64,000 nt of DNA from Streptomyces albospinus. GTDB lineage: Bacteria > Actinomycetota > Actinomycetes > Streptomycetales > Streptomycetaceae. A program made the position numbers and the translations under genes. The notes below the pieces were generated by a model that saw only the letters and a program-made list of their open reading frames with translations, was not told the DNA's origin and ran no database searches. This document shows positions 53,123 through 62,432 of the stretch, piece after piece (positions within the stretch are counted from its first letter, which is position 1; every line of letters begins with the position of its first letter). Where the stretch lies: assembly GCF_014648695.1 (NCBI RefSeq), contig NZ_BMRP01000016.1, positions 62,001 through 126,000 on the forward strand. The letters run 5' to 3'.

Positions 53123-53400
53123 GTGAGCAAGCACAATCCTCAACCCTGGCTGGTTGACGGCGAGTTGTGGTCGAGAATCGAACCGCTGCTGCCAACCCCG
53201 CCGCGCGGACATCGACAACCGGGCCGGAGGAGGGTGATGGAGGACCGGAAGGTGCTGTGCGGCATCCTGTTCGTCCTCTACACCGGCATCCAGTGGGAAT
53301 GGCTGCCCAGCGAGCTCGGATTCGGCTCGGGCATGACGTGCTGGCGCCGGCTGCGGGACTGGAACAACGCGATCCCGGGGCGGCAGGCAGCGCGGTGGCT
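53123..53400 (+). pseudogene. IS5-family transposase, N-terminal half
   Basis: KHNPQPWLVDGELWSRIEPL, then FVLYTGIQWEWLPSELGFGS and GMTCWRRLRDW: the N-terminal DUF4096 region of an IS5 transposase. The match stops at ARWLL, exactly where the VOC gene stop begins on the other strand. The matching C-terminal half is at 54098-54418. Confidence 0.8.
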
Positions 53401-53402
53401 GC

Positions 53403-53900
53403 TCAGTCGAGGTCAGAGGCTCGGCCTGGGAAGAAGTCGGCGCTTTGGACGTACTCCATCGCTTTGGTGAACTCCGGGTCGCCGAGGCGAAGTTCCATCT
53501 CCTGCGGACTCAGGTCCTCCACGCGGGTCTGGATCCAGTACAGGTTGCCCAGCGGGTCGCGCACCCGCCCGACCCGGTCGCCGAAGAACAGATGGGTGAC
53601 CTCGGTGACTGACGTGCCGCCGGCCGCGACAGCCTGCCGGTGCACGGCGTCGGCGTCCTCGACGTAGAGGCGGAGAAAGCCGGGGGTCGGCGGCCGCTCC
53701 GGCCGCGCGTCGAACATCATCGCCACCGAGTCACCGATCCGCACCTCTGCATGCTCGATGCTTCCGTCCTTGCCGGCCAGGAACGCGAGCTCCTCCGCGT
53801 CGAACGCCCTCTTCATGAAGTCGATGAGCTGCACCGTGTCGCGAGAGATGATCCACGGCGTCACGGTGTTATAGCCCTGGGGAACAGGCTTGACGGACAT
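53403..53900 (-). CDS. VOC (PhnB/glyoxalase-like) family protein
   Basis: A 165-residue PhnB-like protein of the vicinal oxygen chelate superfamily. It has VTPWIISRDTVQLIDFMKRAFD, AEVRIGDSVAMMFDARPERP, FLRLYVEDADAVHRQAVAAG and RVRDPLGNLYWIQTRVEDLS. Putative metal ligands are spread over two beta-alpha-beta3 units. AGGAGG lies 7 nt before the ATG at 53900. It lies between the two halves of an IS5 transposase, so it probably arrived by rearrangement. Specific reaction unknown. Confidence 0.88.
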   Translation of the reverse strand: MSVKPVPQGYNTVTPWIISRDTVQLIDFMKRAFDAEELAFLAGKDGSIEHAEVRIGDSVAMMFDARPERPPTPGFLRLYVEDADAVHRQAVAAGGTSVTEVTHLFFGDRVGRVRDPLGNLYWIQTRVEDLSPQEMELRLGDPEFTKAMEYVQSADFFPGRASDLD

Positions 53901-54097
53901 CTGGCTACCTCCTGGGGTGCGAGTGCCTCAACGTCGGTGATGACGCTAGTTCCGATCTAGGTCAATTCGTGCCCTAGAAGGCGCCCGATGGATGACGACG
54001 CACGTAACCGCACCAGAGTCGCGCGGGACGAGCGCACCGCTCACAAGCCGGATCTCGCCAGACGGGCCAGCCAGACATAGGACTTGATCTTCCAGCG

Positions 54098-54418
54098 GCC
54101 ATTCCGCCCGTCCTCGGCAAACGCGGCCGGCCCCGCCGGCGACCGAAGGAGATCCATGCCGACCGCGGCTACGACCACGACTGCTACCGCCGCCAGGTCT
54201 GGGCGAAGGGCGTCAAGCCGGTCATCGGCCGGCGGGGCACGGCCCACGGCTCCGGCCTGGGAACCGAGCGGTGGGTCGTAGAGCAGACCATTGCGCTCCC
54301 GCACTGGTTCGGCCGCCTGCGCATCCGTTGGGAGGTCCGCGACGACATCCACGAGGCGTTCCTCAAGCTCGCCTGCTCGCTGATCTGCCGGCGACGCCTG
54401 CGAACCGTGTTGCGTTAA
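54098..54418 (+). pseudogene. IS5-family transposase, C-terminal half
   Basis: The open frame reads AIPPVLGKRGRPRRRPKEIH, then ADRGYDHDCYRRQVWAKGVK, GTERWVVEQTIALPHWF and WEVRDDIHEAFLKLACSLI, ending at TAA. The second catalytic Asp and the Glu are present. About 100 central residues (first Asp region) between this and the N-terminal half at 53123-53400 are missing. Confidence 0.8.
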
Positions 54419-54431
54419 GGAGCTCCAGGCA

Positions 54432-54860
54432 TCATGTGCAAAGACGTCCTGTGGTCGCCGTCTGCTCGGCGACGCTTGCGATGGCGGAGGCGATGAGGTC
54501 CGGCGACTGAGCGAGGATCCGGACGTGGTCGGCGGGCGCCGTCGTGAAGGTCGACACGTAGCGTCCGGCCTGCTCGGCCCTGGCCGCGGAGGCGCGCAGC
54601 GTGGCCATCTCCTGGGCCGAAGCGCCGGAGTGGCCGCCGGTGCCGAGAACGAACGTCGCGGGGCAGTTCAGCGTCGTGAAGTCCGCGTCGAGGGTGCCGT
54701 TGACCTCATCCAGTTCGATGACCAGGTCGGCGGCCTGAGCCGGCGTCATGCGGGCGGAGTGGCCCAGGAGTGCAGCGAGCCGCATCAGCGGGCCGAGTCG
54801 GCGGAACTGCGTGCGCACTCGCTGTTTGCCGGCGTCGTCGAACATCGAGATCGGGAATGT
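54432..54860 (-). pseudogene. Alpha/beta hydrolase C-terminal remnant
   Basis: The frame contains MFDDAGKQRVRTQFRRLGPL, NCPATFVLGTGGHSGASAQE and APADHVRILAQSPDLIASAI. The last two are the strand with the acid residue and the catalytic His of an alpha/beta hydrolase cap-less C-terminus. The nucleophile Ser and the first half are missing; upstream it fuses in another frame to a terminase-like fragment near 54862. Confidence 0.6.
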
Positions 54861-54861
54861 C

Positions 54862-55137
54862 ACGCCGGGCCTGCCGCTCCGCGAGGAACACACGATCCTG
54901 TTCCCGGTCGTACGCCGTCGCCCGCATCACCCACGCGTACTGCCGCGACCACCGGCCCAGCAGCGTCCGGGATTTATGCAACTCCTGTGCCACCTTCGTG
55001 ACACTCCGCGCAGGGCCGAGATCGCGGTATACGGCGAACGCCTCTAACGCCTGGGAAGACTCACCGTTCTGCCGCTCCCAGGGCTCCGCAGGAGTCTGGT
55101 CCCTCACCGGAAGCCTTCTCTCTCCCCACGCCGCCAT
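54862..55137 (-). pseudogene. Phage terminase-small-subunit-like HTH fragment
   Basis: The frame reads EPWERQNGESSQALEAFAVY and RDLGPARSVTKVAQELHKSR, TLLGRWSRQYAWVMRATAYD, with REQDRVFLAERQARRD. This is the N-terminal HTH part of a small-terminase-like protein found in Streptomyces prophages and ICEs. It ends at a junction with the hydrolase remnant. It is a phage or ICE trace with no other phage gene beside it. Confidence 0.5.
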
Positions 55138-55367
55138 TCATCATGCACGAGCAGGCGATGCTGCCGCCTTCGCCGGCACTACGCGCCATCCGCCACTGCC
55201 ACCAGATCGGCCTGCGTCGCGGCGCTGGACGCGGGCTCCAGTGGCGTCGGCGCTGTTGTGCGCCAGGCCCGCACGCTACGCGCTCCCCTCACCTATCTGG
55301 CCGGATGTAGGCGGTCCGCCCACAATCCTGGCAGCGGGAATTTCACCGCTCCGCTAAGGAGGTTGAT

Positions 55368-55817
55368 GTGCGTCGGCTACGGCACGTGAGGGCGCCTCTG
55401 GCAGCCCTGATGATCAGCGTCTTCGCATCGGCGATGGGCTTTGCTCCACAGGCTTCGGCAGCCCCCGCGAGTGCACCGGCCCTTCCCGGTCCGTGCACCC
55501 AGAATGCCGATGGCAGCATCACGTGCAGCAGTGGTGTGATCACCGTCCCAGGAGTTGGCAGCGCCTCGTGCACTGGGACCTTTGGCGTTTCCGGTACCAC
55601 GCTGTCGGCTACCGGCACCTGCTCCGGCAGCGGCGCTGCCAGCTCGCTCAGTGGTTCGTTCACCACCATCGGCTCCGGCTCCATCAGCGCCGGCCCACCT
55701 CCGGTCATCACCGGAAGCGGCACCACAACTACCACAAGTTCATCGGGCGGCACCCACACGTGCAACACCACCGTTAACAGCGGAGCCATTCCGCCGTTCA
55801 CCCTCACCTGCACCTGA
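55368..55817 (+). CDS. Small secreted Ser/Gly/Thr-rich protein
   Basis: A 149-residue exported protein. The Sec signal peptide (PLAALMISVFASAMGFAPQASA) is followed by a mature part with six Cys in CTQNADGSITC, ASCTGTFG, GTCSGSG, HTCNTT and LTCT contexts and runs of Ser, Gly and Thr. The evenly spaced Cys suggest disulphides in a beta-rich fold. AAGGAGG lies 5 nt before the GTG at 55368. A hairpin terminator follows at 55880. Function unknown. Confidence 0.78.
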   Translation: MRRLRHVRAPLAALMISVFASAMGFAPQASAAPASAPALPGPCTQNADGSITCSSGVITVPGVGSASCTGTFGVSGTTLSATGTCSGSGAASSLSGSFTTIGSGSISAGPPPVITGSGTTTTTSSSGGTHTCNTTVNSGAIPPFTLTCT

Positions 55818-55879
55818 GGTGCGCACGGCGCAGCGCCGCTGCAATGGCCGTGCTAGGCGTGGCCCTCACCGTGCGACAG

Positions 55880-55926
55880 GGCGAGGCTCACGCTTGAGCG
55901 TTCGGCCGCCTGCGTGAGCCCTCGCC
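55880..55926 (+). terminator. Hairpin terminator after secreted protein
   Basis: Arms GGCGAGGCTCACGC and GCGTGAGCCCTCGCC pair with one bulged base around an 18-nt loop, 63 bp after the stop. No T-tract. Confidence 0.6.
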
Positions 55927-56147
55927 GAAGGAGCGGCTGCTACCAACCCGCCAGCACGGTCCGCGGAGTCAGCTCCGCCGACCAGGCCCGAATGCACGAG
56001 CTGCTGCTACGGATCATCACGAATACCGCAACGCCACAAACCGGCCCTGCCGCTGTGCCCCGCGCTGCGCCAGGTGCGACTTTCGTCGTCGGCCGCCGCG
56101 ACCAATGGCCGGTGCGGTGTCCGGCTGGGCAGCCTTAACGTGGTCGC

Positions 56148-57974
56148 GTGAATCGTGTGGAATCTACGGCCCCTGCTGCATCGGCTCGCCCGGCGTTGGC
56201 GGCGAGGCTGCGTTCGGCGCCCCGGCGGCTGGCCGCCCCGGGCAGGGCTCTCTTCGCCCCCGGGATGTGGCCGCCCCGGCGCATCGTGGGCGAATCGCTG
56301 CTGAGCGTGGTGTTCGGGCTGCTGGGAGCAGGTGTCGAGGCCCTGGGCCACAGCGGCATGGTCCAGATCGTGGCCGTCGGGCTGGCGGCCGGACTGCTGT
56401 CACCTCTGCGCCGGGCGCTGCCCGCGACCGTGCTGCTGGTGACCGCCGCCGGTTCCGTCCCGTTCGACGGTCTCACCTTGCTGGTCCTCGTCGCCGCCTG
56501 GTCAGCGGGGCGGCGGATCGACGGGGTCGGCAAAGCAGTTGGCACCTTTGGCCTGGTGTACGTCCTCACCCTCGGCCTGGAAGTCATGCAGGAACTGCCA
56601 CACTTCTCACTGGCGCACTTGGTCTTCGGCACCCTGTGGCTGCTGGTCGCGATCATCGTGCCCGGCCTCGCCGGCCGCTACTGGTCGCAGCGCCGTACGC
56701 TGACCGACACGCTCCGGGAGTACAACGCCCAGTTGCTGCGCGAGCGCGCGATGATCGCCGGACAGGCCCGGATGCGGGAGCGTCAGCGCATCGCGCAGGA
56801 CATGCACGACAGCCTCGGGCACCAACTGGCGCTCATCGCGGTGCACACGGGCGCGCTGGAGGTGGACCGCGAGCTGACCGGGCGGCAGCGGGAGGCCGTG
56901 GGGGTGCTGCGCGAGGCGTCGGTGGCCGCGATGCACGAGCTGCGCGAGGTGGTGGGGCTGCTGCGGGACGGCACACAGGCCCCCGACCCTGCGGACACCT
57001 CCCGGAGTCCCGCGGCAAGCGGGGCGGACGACGCCGCGGCGCCGTCGCGCGGGGTGGCCGGCATCGAGGGCCTGGTGGAATCGTCCCGGAACGCGGGTAC
57101 GGCCGTGGAGCTGCGGAGCTCCGGCGAGCCGCGCCCGCTCCTCCCGACCGCCGATCACGCGGCGTACCGCATCGCCCAGGAGGGCCTGACCAACGCCCAC
57201 AAGCACGCCCCGGGCGCCCCGATCACCATCGAGCTGCGGTATGAGCCGGACTCGCTGGTGGTGGAGGTCGCCAACGGCCCCGCACCGGAGACCGCGGGCA
57301 CCGGCCGGAGCGTGGTGAGCGGCGGTCAGGGGCTGACCGGGCTCGGTGAGCGGACCCGGCTCATGGGGGGAATGGTGCACGCGGGCCCGACGGCGGACGG
57401 CGGCTTCCGGCTGGCGGGCGTGCTGCCGTACACCTCGCCGGAGGGCGGTGTCCCGAGCCCCGTGCCCGGCGACGCGGCGACGACGTTCGTCGATCCCACA
57501 GGCGACTTTCGGCAGCAGACCCGGGCGGGCTCCCTGGGCGAGGGTGATCCCGTCATGGATGGGATCGGTCTGCCGAAGGAGCTGGCCAAGGCAATGAGCA
57601 GGAGCAAGACAAGCAGCGGCATAGCCATCGGCTGCGGGGTGGCGGCACTGATCGCCCTGCTGCTGGTGATCGCCGCGGTCGTCGGGGGAATCCTCCTCCT
57701 GGGCGAGGCGGACAAGGCCATGATCGAGCCGAAGCGGTACGACGCGGTGAAGGTGGGCCAGTCCGAGGCGGAGGTCCGCAAGCAGTTGCCCCAGGGGGAC
57801 TCTTTCCTGACCGACGACCTGGACAAGGGTGCGCCACCCGTGCCCGAAGGGGCGAAGTGCCTCAGCCTCAATTCCACGGAGTCCGGCAGCAGTTGGCGCA
57901 AGGATCCGGTCTTCCGGTTCTGCTTCAAGGAGGGCACGTTGATCGAGAAGAAGTCCTTCGAGGTCAGGAACTGA
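56148..57974 (+). CDS. NarL-family sensor histidine kinase with extra C-terminal exported domain
   Basis: A 608-residue kinase. Four or so membrane helices lie at 45-180. The DHp helix has RMRERQRIAQDMHDSLGHQL with phospho-acceptor His220. The HATPase_c domain has AAYRIAQEGLTNAHKHAPG and GQGLTGLGERTRLMGG. Unusually, after the kinase comes a linker with MDGIGLPKELAKAMSRSKT, a further membrane helix (about 491-518) and an 88-residue outer segment. That segment contains YDAVKVGQSEAEVRKQLPQG, like SmpA/BamE-type small domains, plus two Cys. It is paired with the response regulator 88 bp downstream. The extra domain may sense an outside signal; the fusion could also be a lost stop between two genes. 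Confidence 0.88.
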   Translation: MNRVESTAPAASARPALAARLRSAPRRLAAPGRALFAPGMWPPRRIVGESLLSVVFGLLGAGVEALGHSGMVQIVAVGLAAGLLSPLRRALPATVLLVTAAGSVPFDGLTLLVLVAAWSAGRRIDGVGKAVGTFGLVYVLTLGLEVMQELPHFSLAHLVFGTLWLLVAIIVPGLAGRYWSQRRTLTDTLREYNAQLLRERAMIAGQARMRERQRIAQDMHDSLGHQLALIAVHTGALEVDRELTGRQREAVGVLREASVAAMHELREVVGLLRDGTQAPDPADTSRSPAASGADDAAAPSRGVAGIEGLVESSRNAGTAVELRSSGEPRPLLPTADHAAYRIAQEGLTNAHKHAPGAPITIELRYEPDSLVVEVANGPAPETAGTGRSVVSGGQGLTGLGERTRLMGGMVHAGPTADGGFRLAGVLPYTSPEGGVPSPVPGDAATTFVDPTGDFRQQTRAGSLGEGDPVMDGIGLPKELAKAMSRSKTSSGIAIGCGVAALIALLLVIAAVVGGILLLGEADKAMIEPKRYDAVKVGQSEAEVRKQLPQGDSFLTDDLDKGAPPVPEGAKCLSLNSTESGSSWRKDPVFRFCFKEGTLIEKKSFEVRN

Positions 57975-58062
57975 GGAGGACCGGCGCTGAGAAGTCCCGG
58001 GCGCTCGGTCGGGATGATCCAGTGGCCGCAGGTATGACCGCTCCAGACCGCGCAGGAGAGTC

Positions 58063-58716
58063 GTGATCAGGGTTCTCGTCACGGATGACGAGCCGCACAT
58101 CCGGGCGGGCATCAGGATGATTCTCTCCTCCGCCGACGACATCGACGTCGTCGCGGAGGCGGCCAACGGCCGCGAGGCGGTCGAACTGGCCCGGACCCGG
58201 CGCGTGGATGTCGTGCTGCTCGACATCCAGATGCCGGTCATGGACGGGCTGACGGCCCTGGCCGAGCTGCATCGGACCGTCCCTGATGCGCGGGTGCTGA
58301 TCCTGACGACGTTCGGGGAGCAGCAGAACGTGCTGCGCGCCCTGACCGGGGGCAGTGCGGGATTTCTGCTCAAGGACTCGGCGCCCGCGGAACTCATGCG
58401 TGCGGTACGGGCTGCCGCGGCCGGAGACGCGTACTTGTCGCCGGGCGCCACCCGCCATGTCGTGGACTCGTTGGCGTCCGGCCAGAGCGCGCACCTAGCC
58501 GAGCAGGCCCGCCGTCGGCTGGAGACGCTGACGGGCCGCGAGCTGGAGGTCCTGGCGCTGCTGGGTGAGGGCCTGTCCAACGCGGACGCCGGTCAGCGGA
58601 TCCATATGAGCGAGGCCACGGTCAAGACGTATGTGAGCCGGATCCTGGCCAAGCTGGACTGCGAGAACCGGGTGCAGGCCGCACTGCTGGCACGAGACGC
58701 CGGTCTGGGGACCTGA
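58063..58716 (+). CDS. NarL/FixJ-family response regulator
   Basis: A 217-residue partner of the kinase. The receiver domain has acidic DDE (8-10), phospho-acceptor Asp54 in VVLLDIQMP, Thr in LILTTF and Lys in FLLKDSAP. The LuxR-type HTH has LTGRELEVLALLGEGLSNAD and SEATVKTYVSRILAKLDC. AGGAG lies 4 nt before the GTG at 58063. Its targets are unknown; the peptidase gene downstream is a candidate. Confidence 0.94.
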   Translation: MIRVLVTDDEPHIRAGIRMILSSADDIDVVAEAANGREAVELARTRRVDVVLLDIQMPVMDGLTALAELHRTVPDARVLILTTFGEQQNVLRALTGGSAGFLLKDSAPAELMRAVRAAAAGDAYLSPGATRHVVDSLASGQSAHLAEQARRRLETLTGRELEVLALLGEGLSNADAGQRIHMSEATVKTYVSRILAKLDCENRVQAALLARDAGLGT

Positions 58717-58926
58717 CCGCACCACTCGATGACGTCGACACAGAGCCCGCCGCGGGCGGCTCCCGGCCCGTGACCTTCATGCCGACTGCGTTTGCCTACG
58801 GCTCCGACCTGGGTTGACGGCCATTCAGCCAGCGGGCAGAGCCGGTACTGCCCGACGGCACCGGGCGTCCGCCTTGCCGTGGCCGTCGACGGTTCACGTG
58901 AACACCACACAACACTAGGGACAGGC

Positions 58927-60501
58927 ATGTCTAGATTTCCCACCTTTCGCACCACCTCTCTGCTCTCCGCCTCCCTGCTGCTCGCCGTCGGCGCCACCGC
59001 CTGCAGCGGCGACAAGGATGGCACCGGCCTCCAAACGTCCGCTGCGTTGGCGGCCACGGTGCTGCCCACCTCGCTCACTTCCCAGAAGCTCAACTGGCAG
59101 CCCTGCCCAGCGCCGTCCAGCGCCCAGGGCGGCGACGGCAAGGCACCCGGCAAGCTGCCAGACGTCACGGCATGGGAGTGCGCGTCCCTGAAGGCGCCCC
59201 TGGATTACGCCAAGCCCGATGGTGACACCATCGACCTCGCGATGATCCGCGCCAAGGCCAAGGCCAAGGCCAAGGGCGACGGCAAGCGGCTCGGCTCGCT
59301 GGTCTTCAACTTCGGCGGCCCGGGCGGATCGGGCGTGGCCACTCTGCCGGGCTATGACGCTGCCCGGCCCCTACGCTCGCGTTACGACCTGGTCAGCTTC
59401 GACCCGCGGGGCGTCGGAAACAGCGCGGGCGTGACGTGCCTGAGCGACAAGGAGACCGACGAGCAGCGAGCCAGGAACCACAACCTGGCCGAGACAGCCG
59501 AGGAGAACAAGAAGACCGCGGCGGCCTGCGCGAAGAACTCCGGGAAGGTGCTACCGCACGTCGATACCGAGAGCGCCGCCCGCGACATGGACCTGATACG
59601 CCAAGTCCTGGGCGACGCCAAGCTCAACTACTTCGGGATCTCCTACGGAACCGAACTGGGCGGCGTCTACGCCCACTTGTTCCCGAAGAACGTGGGCCGC
59701 ACCGTCCTGGACGCCGTGGTCGACCCGACCGAGAATTCCACACAACAGGCCCTGGGCCAGGCAAAGGGCTTCCAACTGGCACTGGACAACTACCTGGCGG
59801 ACTGCGCGAAGACGCCCGGCACCTGCCCGTTCCAGAGCCCCGAGGACGGGCGCCGACGGATCGCCGACCTGCTGTCGAAGACCGGCAAGCAGCCGATGCC
59901 GACCAAGAGCGGGCGCAAGCTCACCCAGGAAGAGGCCGTCAACGGCATCGTCCAGCCGCTGTACTCCAAGGAGATGTGGCCGATCCTCTCGGTCTCGCTT
60001 TCCGAGGCGGAGCAGGGCCGCGGCGACACCCTCCTGGCGATGGCCGATTCCCTCAACGGCCGTGATGACAACGGGCACTACAGCAACATGCAGGCCGCCA
60101 ACACCGCGATCAGCTGCGCCGACACCAAGCGGCGCCTCACTCCCCAGGACGTGGGAGCCAGACTGCCGGAGTTCCGCAAGGCGTCGCCGGTCTTCGGTGA
60201 GCTGACCGCAAAGGGCCTGCTGAGCTGCACTGACTGGCCGGTCACCGGCAAGAGCGACACACCCGAGGTCTCGGCACCGGGCGCTGCCCCCATCGTCGTC
60301 ATAGGGAACACGGGCGACCCGGCCACTCCCGTCGCGGGCGCCCGGAAGATGGCCGACAAGCTCGGGAAAGACGTGGGCGTGCTGCTCACCGTCAAGGGCG
60401 AGGGCCACGGCACGTACGGCGTCAACCAGTGCGCCACCAAGGCTGTGAACGAGCACCTGCTGAACGGCAAGGTCCCATCGAACGGCACTGTCTGCTCATG
60501 A
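58927..60501 (+). CDS. Tripeptidyl-aminopeptidase-type alpha/beta hydrolase lipoprotein
   Basis: A 524-residue exported serine peptidase-like hydrolase of the SCO7095/TAP (S33) type. The signal peptide ends with lipobox GATAC. It has LVFNFGGPGGSGVATLPG (oxyanion loop), SFDPRGVGNS, the nucleophile in YFGISYGTELGG, acid Asp in NTGDPATPV and catalytic His in GEGHGTYG. A TAP C-terminal domain ends in Cys. It cleaves short N-terminal peptides outside the cell. A Lys/Ala repeat (AKAKAKAKGDGKR) is a tandem expansion. The ATG at 58927 follows an AGG-rich stretch. Confidence 0.92.
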   Translation: MSRFPTFRTTSLLSASLLLAVGATACSGDKDGTGLQTSAALAATVLPTSLTSQKLNWQPCPAPSSAQGGDGKAPGKLPDVTAWECASLKAPLDYAKPDGDTIDLAMIRAKAKAKAKGDGKRLGSLVFNFGGPGGSGVATLPGYDAARPLRSRYDLVSFDPRGVGNSAGVTCLSDKETDEQRARNHNLAETAEENKKTAAACAKNSGKVLPHVDTESAARDMDLIRQVLGDAKLNYFGISYGTELGGVYAHLFPKNVGRTVLDAVVDPTENSTQQALGQAKGFQLALDNYLADCAKTPGTCPFQSPEDGRRRIADLLSKTGKQPMPTKSGRKLTQEEAVNGIVQPLYSKEMWPILSVSLSEAEQGRGDTLLAMADSLNGRDDNGHYSNMQAANTAISCADTKRRLTPQDVGARLPEFRKASPVFGELTAKGLLSCTDWPVTGKSDTPEVSAPGAAPIVVIGNTGDPATPVAGARKMADKLGKDVGVLLTVKGEGHGTYGVNQCATKAVNEHLLNGKVPSNGTVCS

Positions 60502-60791
60502 CCACGGCGTAGCGCAAAGGGCCCGCGCACCGGGCCGGCGACGCCCCTGTGCGTGACGTTGGCCCTCAAGACCTGGTTGTGGTCTTGGGGACCAACGTTG
60601 TCGTTTCGGGAGGGAGGGAGGAAGAGTGTCGTGTCGTTGCAGCCGATGGAGCCCGGTGAGGTTCCTTCGTCATCCTCGGCTTCCTCCTCGCCCAGAACTT
60701 CACACGAGGACCCACAACGCAGGGGCCTGCCTCGCGGGGCTGACTGTGGCCGCCGCTCTCCATGCGTCCGGCTCGGGTGAGGAGCAAGGCG
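60502..60791. other. Intergenic, no gene recognised
   Basis: About 290 bases between the peptidase and the sigma factor. Purine-rich GGGAGGGAGGGAGG near 60610 is notable but unexplained. Confidence 0.4.
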
Positions 60792-61811
60792 TTGACCGAC
60801 GGTACGCATCCCGGCGTTCCGCCGAAGCCTCCTTTGCGGCAGGTCGAGATCGGCGTACGGCATGATGGGCCGGTGGATTTCGAGCCGTACCGTGGTGAGC
60901 TGCTGGCGTTCTGCTACCGGATGCTGGGGGCGTTCCATGAGGCCGAGGACGTGGTTCAGGAGACGTTGCTGCGTGCTTGGAAGGCCCGGGAGCGGTACGA
61001 CCCGACGCGTGCGTCGTTGCGGACGTGGCTGTACCGGATCGCCACCAACGCGTGCCTGACCGCGCTGGAAGGGCGCGGTCGGCGTCCGCTCCCGTCCGGG
61101 CTGGGCGCGCCGAGCGACGATCCGGAGGCCCCGCTGGCCCCGGCGCTCGACGTCCCCTGGATGGGCCCGTTTCCGGATGCTCGGTTCGACGTGCAGGCGC
61201 GGGCCGACCTGCGTCTGGCGTGGGTGGCGGCGGTGCAGGTCCTTCCGGCGCGGCAGCGCGCCGTGCTGGTGCTGCGGGAGGTGCTGGAGTTCACCGCGTG
61301 CGAGGTTGCCGAGCAGTTGGGGACCACGGTCGCGGCGGTCAACAGCATGCTGCAACGCGCTCGTGCTGCCCTCGCGGGCGTGGGCGATCTCCATGGGGTG
61401 TGCGAGCCGGACGATCCCGAGGTGCGGGCGGTGGTCCAGCGGTATGTGCGGGCGTTCGAGGCGGCCGATGTGCCCGCACTGGTGCGGCTGTTGTCCCACG
61501 ACGCGGTCTTGGAGATGCCGCCGGTCCCGCTGTGGTACCGAGGCAGAAGCGGCTACGGCCTGTTCATGGACCGCGTCTTCCGGATGCGCGGTACCAGCTG
61601 GGTCGTGCGGGAGCTCACGGCGAACGGGCAGCCGGCGCTCGCGGCGTACGCGCCGGAGCCCGGCGGCGAGCACCGGCTGCACACACTCCAGGTCCTCACC
61701 GTCACCGGCGGCCTGGTCACGCACAACATCGTCTTCGCCGACCCGCGCGTCCTCGACGCCTTCGAACTGCCGCAGCGGATTCCCTTCGACGATTTCCCGC
61801 GGGAGCGATGA
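60792..61811 (+). CDS. ECF sigma factor with C-terminal SnoaL-like domain
   Basis: A 339-residue protein. The sigma part has region 2 ELLAFCYRMLGAFHEAEDVV and QETLLRAWKARERYD, and region 4 LPARQRAVLVLREVLEFTAC and EVAEQLGTTVAAVNSMLQRA. The C-terminal 120 residues (VQRYVRAFEAADVPALVRLL, SGYGLFMDRVF) form an NTF2/SnoaL-like fold, as in SigG and SigJ-type ECFs, where it replaces an anti-sigma factor. I chose the TTG at 60792, with GAGGAG 7 nt upstream; later starts are possible. It is followed at 57 bp by the reductase gene. Confidence 0.9.
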   Translation: MTDGTHPGVPPKPPLRQVEIGVRHDGPVDFEPYRGELLAFCYRMLGAFHEAEDVVQETLLRAWKARERYDPTRASLRTWLYRIATNACLTALEGRGRRPLPSGLGAPSDDPEAPLAPALDVPWMGPFPDARFDVQARADLRLAWVAAVQVLPARQRAVLVLREVLEFTACEVAEQLGTTVAAVNSMLQRARAALAGVGDLHGVCEPDDPEVRAVVQRYVRAFEAADVPALVRLLSHDAVLEMPPVPLWYRGRSGYGLFMDRVFRMRGTSWVVRELTANGQPALAAYAPEPGGEHRLHTLQVLTVTGGLVTHNIVFADPRVLDAFELPQRIPFDDFPRER

Positions 61812-61868
61812 GTCGAGCAGGTGCCGCCGGTATGTACCGGTGAGCACCTGACCGAAAGGAACATCGCT

Positions 61869-62432
61869 GTGAGCGTCATCGTCATCGAGTTCATCACCCT
61901 GGACGGGATCGTGTCCGACCCGGACGGTTCCGCGGGCACACCGCTGGGCGGCTGGGCGTTCCGGCACGGCCATGAAACCGTCGCCGGGGACACGTTCCGA
62001 CTCGGCCGTACTCTGGACGAAGGGGTCCTGCTGCTCGGGCGCACGACCTGGCAGCTCTTCTCGCGGCTGTGGCCCGGACGCGACGACCCGTTCGCCGCGC
62101 GCATGAACGCCGTCCCGAAACTCGTCGCCTCCCGCACGCTCACCGACGCCGACACCGCAGCGTGGGCAAACTCGCGGGTCCTGGCAGGCGACGTCATCGA
62201 CGCCGTCAAGCGCGAACCACGCGACGTGGTCATCACCGGCAGCCTCAGTCTCGTGCACCAGCTCATGACCGAGGACCTGATCGACGAGTACCGACTGCTG
62301 ACCTTCCCCACCGTCCTCGGCACCGGCGACCGGCTCTTCCCCACCGGCGGCCCTCACACGGAGCTGGAGTGCCTGTCGGCGCAACAGGCCGGTGCCGCCG
62401 TCCTCACCCGCCACTGGAGGGCCGCCCGATGA
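61869..62432 (+). CDS. Dihydrofolate-reductase-like (RibD C-terminal) protein
   Basis: A 187-residue YyaP/YwjB-type member of the RibD_C/DHFR fold. It has IEFITLDGIVSDPDG, LLLGRTTWQLFS, the NADP site RDVVITGSLSLVHQLM, and IDEYRLLTFPTVLGTGDRLF. The GTG at 61869 has GAAAGGA 8 nt upstream. It overlaps the next gene by 4 bp. Such genes commonly follow SnoaL-type sigma factors; substrate unknown. Confidence 0.9.
   Translation: MSVIVIEFITLDGIVSDPDGSAGTPLGGWAFRHGHETVAGDTFRLGRTLDEGVLLLGRTTWQLFSRLWPGRDDPFAARMNAVPKLVASRTLTDADTAAWANSRVLAGDVIDAVKREPRDVVITGSLSLVHQLMTEDLIDEYRLLTFPTVLGTGDRLFPTGGPHTELECLSAQQAGAAVLTRHWRAAR

Noticed and set aside
60078..62414. 778-residue minus-strand open frame
   Set aside because: Antisense to the peptidase, sigma and reductase genes; no domain and Arg/Gln/His-rich composition.
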